From Strongylocentrotus droebachiensis (lineage: Eukaryota > Echinodermata > Echinoidea > Camarodonta > Strongylocentrotidae): a stretch of 64,000 nucleotides of DNA. Within the stretch, counting starts at the first letter, position 1. Each line of letters opens with the position of its first letter. The notes beneath the pieces were generated by a model. The model did not search any database, had not been told where the DNA came from, and saw only the letters and a list, made by a program, of their open reading frames with translations. The stretch lies in assembly GCA_035222895.1 (NCBI GenBank), contig JAVYIG010002120.1, positions 206,120-270,119 on the forward strand. The letters run 5' to 3'. A program made the translations under genes and the position numbers. Shown piece after piece: positions 60,381-64,000 of this stretch.

Positions 60381-61344
60381 AAAATGTTCTTTGTCTGCTA
60401 CTTTTTCTTCCTATGTCCTCATCCTTTTTCTCCTCTCTTTTTTTTTTTGGTGGGGGGACCTTATTGTGACACTTGCAGGTCTACCTTAAAATTATGATTA
60501 GCTATTCTTATTTAGGAGTAAAAGAGGCTACGTCGAAACGCGATCTCATTAAAAATCGCGGAACAGAAAACACTATGAGGGATGAAGATTGAAAACGACA
60601 CTGAAGAAAAAAGGAGAGAGAGAAAGTTGGGCATATGTTGATTAATTATTATGATATTTGTCTCTCCGATCAACTCCAGCCCATCGCTTTGGATTCCTCT
60701 TTAGTTTCCATTTTTTGTCACGATGTTTTACTTTTTATAATTATTGTAAAGTAATATTCTTCTTGTTTCGATGTCATCAGGCGCTCGATCGTTCCGTGCT
60801 TTTCTTCTCCATATCGAGGTTAGGGTATAATAATTTATCTCAAGATCGAAAGGAATATTTTCGGAATAAAAGCAAATAGCGAAACGGAAACAAAATAATA
60901 CCAGAAATGAAGATGGAAAATGGCGAGCGAGAGAGATGTCATCACATCTTCTTGTTCATTCCTTTATCTTGCATGATTTTTTTTTTAATTAGATTAAAAT
61001 CTGGTTCTACGATATTTGCTCGATAACAATTGTTATTTAGGAGTACGTCGGAATGCGACCATTAACATTCTTTGAAAACAGTAACAACAACTGCAAAACA
61101 ACAAGACCCCCCCCCCCCCCCGCCCAAACGGGTGGTCTTTTCCCGGCATACACGTATCCAACATACCTTTACACTCGGCCACGTCCATTGTTCCTCTTAC
61201 GTAACTTGGCCAGATTTTGTTTTGGTTGCATTCTTTATTGTATTCATTCAATACATGTACATCATACATGTTCGGTGTGTGGGGAAGGGAGTCGGTGGGG
61301 TAGGGGGACAAAAGGTACTGTTATGTGCAGGTCAGTAAGAAAAG

Positions 61345-61530
61345 AAGCTTCGCACCTTTGGACAGCTTTGTCTCAGAAAGATATACACATTCATCGTTTA
61401 TAATTTGGAATTAGCGATGGGAAGCGGGGGGGGGTGTAGATCATCAACGAGACAATGTACAGAGGCTTTGCAACATTTTGCCGTTATCGCTTCTGATGGA
61501 AATGTGCATGCATTATTAACATGTATATTC
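61345..61530 (+). repeat. Direct repeat, copy 1 (partner 61955-62160)
   Basis: Shares GAAGCTTCGCACCTTTGGAC-type, CTTTGTCTCAGAAAGAT and ATCATCAACGAGACAATGTA with the partner ~610 bp away. The partner carries small insertions. It is a local duplication. Confidence 0.8.
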
Positions 61531-61954
61531 CGTTTGTAGTCCCCTCCCCCCAAAAAACAAAAACAAAAAAAGAAGCAAAGAGTTGCGCACCTATTTTAAC
61601 CCCCTCTCCCTTGGCCTTGTTTAACCGTTGATTATCTAGGCACTATTAGCTCAAACATTGTCGTTATCTAGGCAATGTTCGTTTACAAATTGACTTGCTT
61701 TATGCTCATACAGATAAACGTGAAAACGTTACAGTAAATTTAGGACGAAGTCGTTTGTAATATGGTTTCTCACATTATGTTCATCAACATTAGAAACGAT
61801 GTTCTCTTGGGTCTTGTATTGGGTATACAAATATATAATTTAATTCTTATTCCGTGTTAGAGATGTGTACTAAGAAAAAGACTTGTTTCGGGAATTAGGG
61901 GTAGTTATAATTCACAAAGGCCGTATGCCTACTCGGCTCTTCATCAACCGAAGA

Positions 61955-62160
61955 AAAAGAGCTTCGCACCTTTGGACAATGAGGCTTTGTCTCAGAAAGA
62001 TGTACACATTCATCGACGGGAATTAGCGGTGGGAGGCGGGGGGGGGGGGGGGTCGACGTGTTTAGATCATCAACGAGACAATGTACAGAGGCTTTGCAAC
62101 AATTTGCCGTCATCGTTTTTTTATGATGGAAATGTTTATGCATTATCATAGCATACATGA
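61955..62160 (+). repeat. Direct repeat, copy 2 (partner 61345-61530)
   Basis: Same blocks as copy 1, with extra ACAATGAGG and a longer poly-G run. Confidence 0.8.
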
Positions 62161-62269
62161 AGATAAACTGTAGAGATCATATGGCGATTTAAATAAACAT
62201 ACATAGAAAAAGTAGACGGTAATTTCCCTGGATGTTGTTATATATCAACATGTATGTAATTTGTATTCC

Positions 62270-62520
62270 CCCCAGGCGCGGATCCAGGGGGGGGGGGGGC
62301 CGAGCGGGCCTTGCCCCCCCCCCCCCCCCCCCCGCAAAAAAAAAAAAAAAAAAAAAAAAAGAGAGAAGAAAGGAAAAGAAGGGAAAGGGAAAGAGGAGAG
62401 AAGGGAAAGAAAGAAGAGGAAGAAAAAAAGAAAAGGGGAAAAGAAGGAGATCGGGGGCCGAAAGGGCCTTGCCTCCAAGGCTGTTGACCGCCCCCTCCCC
62501 CCCCCCCCCCCAATCAAAAA
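62270..62520. repeat. Poly-G/C, poly-A and GA-rich low-complexity block
   Basis: Starts GGCGCGGATCCAGGGG, then C runs, a long A run and GA-rich DNA ending in C runs. The overlapping long ORFs in five frames are spurious. Confidence 0.8.
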
Positions 62521-62849
62521 AATAAGGAGAAGAGAAGGAAGGAAAGGGAAAGAAATGACATAATTTCCGAGATTTTTCCTCACTTTTTAGTAAATACGTT
62601 TGTATGTGTTTGTTGGAGAATGACAAATTACTAAATTTACAGCCAGGCAAGAAATATGATTCTTGAGATTCCTACATGTCAGGCCCAAGGTGGGGCGGGG
62701 ATTAGGAGCCTCGAGCTGCCTCCCCACCCCCCCCCCCCCCCCCACTTTTTTGAAAAAGTATATTAAAGAGAAATAAAATAGAATGAGAGCAAGAAAGAAA
62801 GAATAGTTAACTGCCAGTGTTAAAAAATAATGAGGCATGTAAATATGCT

Positions 62850-63020
62850 CATCTGACCGTGATTAAATGCCTAAAACCCCTAAGCTCCCGGGGGCTCTGC
62901 CCCTGGATTCCACCCAGGGGCCCTAAGGCGGGCCCCTGAATGCTTATCTGACCGCAATTTATTGCCTTAAACCCCTGAGCTTGCGGGGTCGGACAAGGTA
63001 TCAAAATGTGTTTATCTGAC
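62850..63020. repeat. Repeated TCTGACCG-(n)-TTAAATGCC segments
   Basis: Three starts of (T)TATCTGACCG or ATCTGACCG with CCTAAAACCCCTAAGC/CCTTAAACCCCTGAGC. The next repeat block begins directly after the third. A related TAACGGTCAGATAAGCATTC is at 60081, in inverse orientation. Probably an element 3' end. Confidence 0.5.
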
Positions 63021-63024
63021 CGCA

Positions 63025-64000
63025 GGCGCGTAGCCAGGGGGGGGGGGGGGCGGTCCCCCCAAATCGGAAGAGGACGTAGAAAGAAAAAAGAGCAGACAAA
63101 GAACACCTTTGAAAAAAGATTAAGAGTATAGAGAACGGTACAACGCATCGTCTTCTTTCTCTAATAATTTAATGAAACATCAAAGCTTCGCTCAGGAGGG
63201 GGGGGGGGGGACTGAATTCAGACAAGGATTAAGAATCGAGAAGGGTACAGCGAATCATCTTCTTTCTCTCATAATCTTGTGAAACGTCAAAGCTTCCGCG
63301 CGAAGCGCGGGAGTGGGGAACCTGAATTCAGACGAGGATTCAGAGGCGAGAACGGTAATACGAATCTTTAATGATTTAATGAAACGTAAAAGCTTCCGCG
63401 CTTCGCGCGGGATGGAGGGGAAACTAAATTCCGACGAGGAATATTTTCGAGAACGGTACAACAAATCGTCTTCTTTCTCTAATGATTTAATGAAAATTAA
63501 AAACTTCCGCGCTTCGCGCGGCAAGGGGTAACCTGAATTCAGACGAGGATTAAGAGTCGAGAACTGTACAGCCAATCGTCTTCTTTCTCTCATAATCTTA
63601 TGAAACTTAAAAGCTTCCGCGCTTCGCGCGGGAAGGGGGGGGGGAGGGAACCTGAATTCGGACGAGGATTAAGAGTCGAGAACTGTACAACGAATCGTCT
63701 TCTTTCGAATGATTTATTGAAACGTAAAAGCTTCCGCGCTTAGCGCGGGAGGGGGGGGGGGGACTGAATTCAGACGAGGATTAAGAGTCGAGAACTGTAC
63801 AACGAATCGTCTTCTTTCGAATTATTTATTGAAACGTGAAAGCTTCCGCGCTTAGCGCGGGAAGGGGGGGGGGGACCTGAATTCGGACGAGTATTAAGAG
63901 TCGAGAACTGTACAACGAATCGTCTTTTTTCGAATGATTTAATGAAACGTAAAAGCTTCCGCACTTCGCGCGGGAGGGGGGGGGGGACTGAATTCAGACG
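63025..64000 (-). repeat. Satellite array, ~112-bp unit, inverted relative to 25195-26040
   Basis: After GGCGCGTAGCCAGGGGGG, about eight units run to the window edge. Each has TTAATGAAACGT-AAAAGCTTCC, the hairpin CGCGCTTCGCGCGGGA, a G run, CTGAATTCAGACGAGGATTA, AGAGTCGAGAACTGTACAA and CGAATCGTCTTCTTTC. The spacing is 98-114 bp. It continues past base 64000. ORFs in it are spurious. Confidence 0.9.

Noticed and set aside
62189-62650. Overlapping long ORFs in five frames
   Set aside because: Homopolymer and GA-rich low-complexity DNA.

Overview
The window looks like AT-rich nuclear DNA from an invertebrate metazoan, most likely a marine deuterostome such as a sea urchin or another echinoderm. 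The reasons are multi-exon genes with GT-AG introns, single-domain WSC receptors, tRNA-like SINEs, non-LTR (LINE) fragments, very many poly-G/poly-C tracts, and a tandem repeat carrying AGGTCAAAGGTCA of a kind I associate with echinoderm genomes. The taxon is an inference. Nothing bacterial or organellar is seen.

All confident genes lie on the minus strand and belong to one tandemly duplicated family. Exon 1 encodes a signal peptide and a short propeptide ending in R-x-A-K/R. Exon 2 encodes one WSC domain (90-93 codons, 11 Cys). Exon 3 is a stalk of exactly 60 nt. A transmembrane segment and a variable cytoplasmic tail follow. From right to left on the map the members are: D (56606-53761, complete, 344 aa), C (48040-47044, only signal and WSC exons found), B (44658-41518, 299 aa, tail cut short by an insertion), A (27270-20026, complete, 468 aa), P (18496-18092, orphan stalk and transmembrane exons with a stop just after the membrane) and E (1812-1001, running off the left edge). 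Every exon up to the stalk is phase 1-1, so the exons are interchangeable. E, A and B are recent copies that share promoter flank, introns and an intronic SINE. P and its flank are a copy of the 3' half of D.

Layout. 1-2170: 5' part of gene E and its promoter. 2455-3018: hairpin MITE. 3060-13835: two adjacent 5-kb elements with ~1-kb inverted arms, enclosed by a shorter outer inverted repeat. 14620-18545: duplicon with P and a 291-bp triplication. 18545-18905: TTTAAACAAC repeat cluster. 20026-27270: gene A, its first intron enlarged by a GCGCGAAGCGCGG satellite. 30911-31045: a 44-codon open tail fragment. 31046-41536: a 10.5-kb insertion whose matching termini lie inside the tail exon of gene B; it contains a minisatellite ORF, DR1-bearing repeats, a LINE fragment, a 36-bp palindromic array and a candidate small gene. 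41518-48040: genes B and C. 49140-51660: the second duplicon copy. 52180-53500: LINE endonuclease remnant. 53761-56606: gene D. 56700-64000: no gene recognised; MITEs, low-complexity DNA and another satellite array.

The family would produce processed, type I single-pass surface receptors with a small, probably carbohydrate-binding WSC ectodomain and fast-changing tails rich in tyrosine motifs. Full-tail (A, D), interrupted-tail (B), no-tail (P) and no-membrane (C) forms sit side by side, which resembles a signalling-receptor/decoy set. The function is inferred. What is seen directly is exon structure, phases and motifs.
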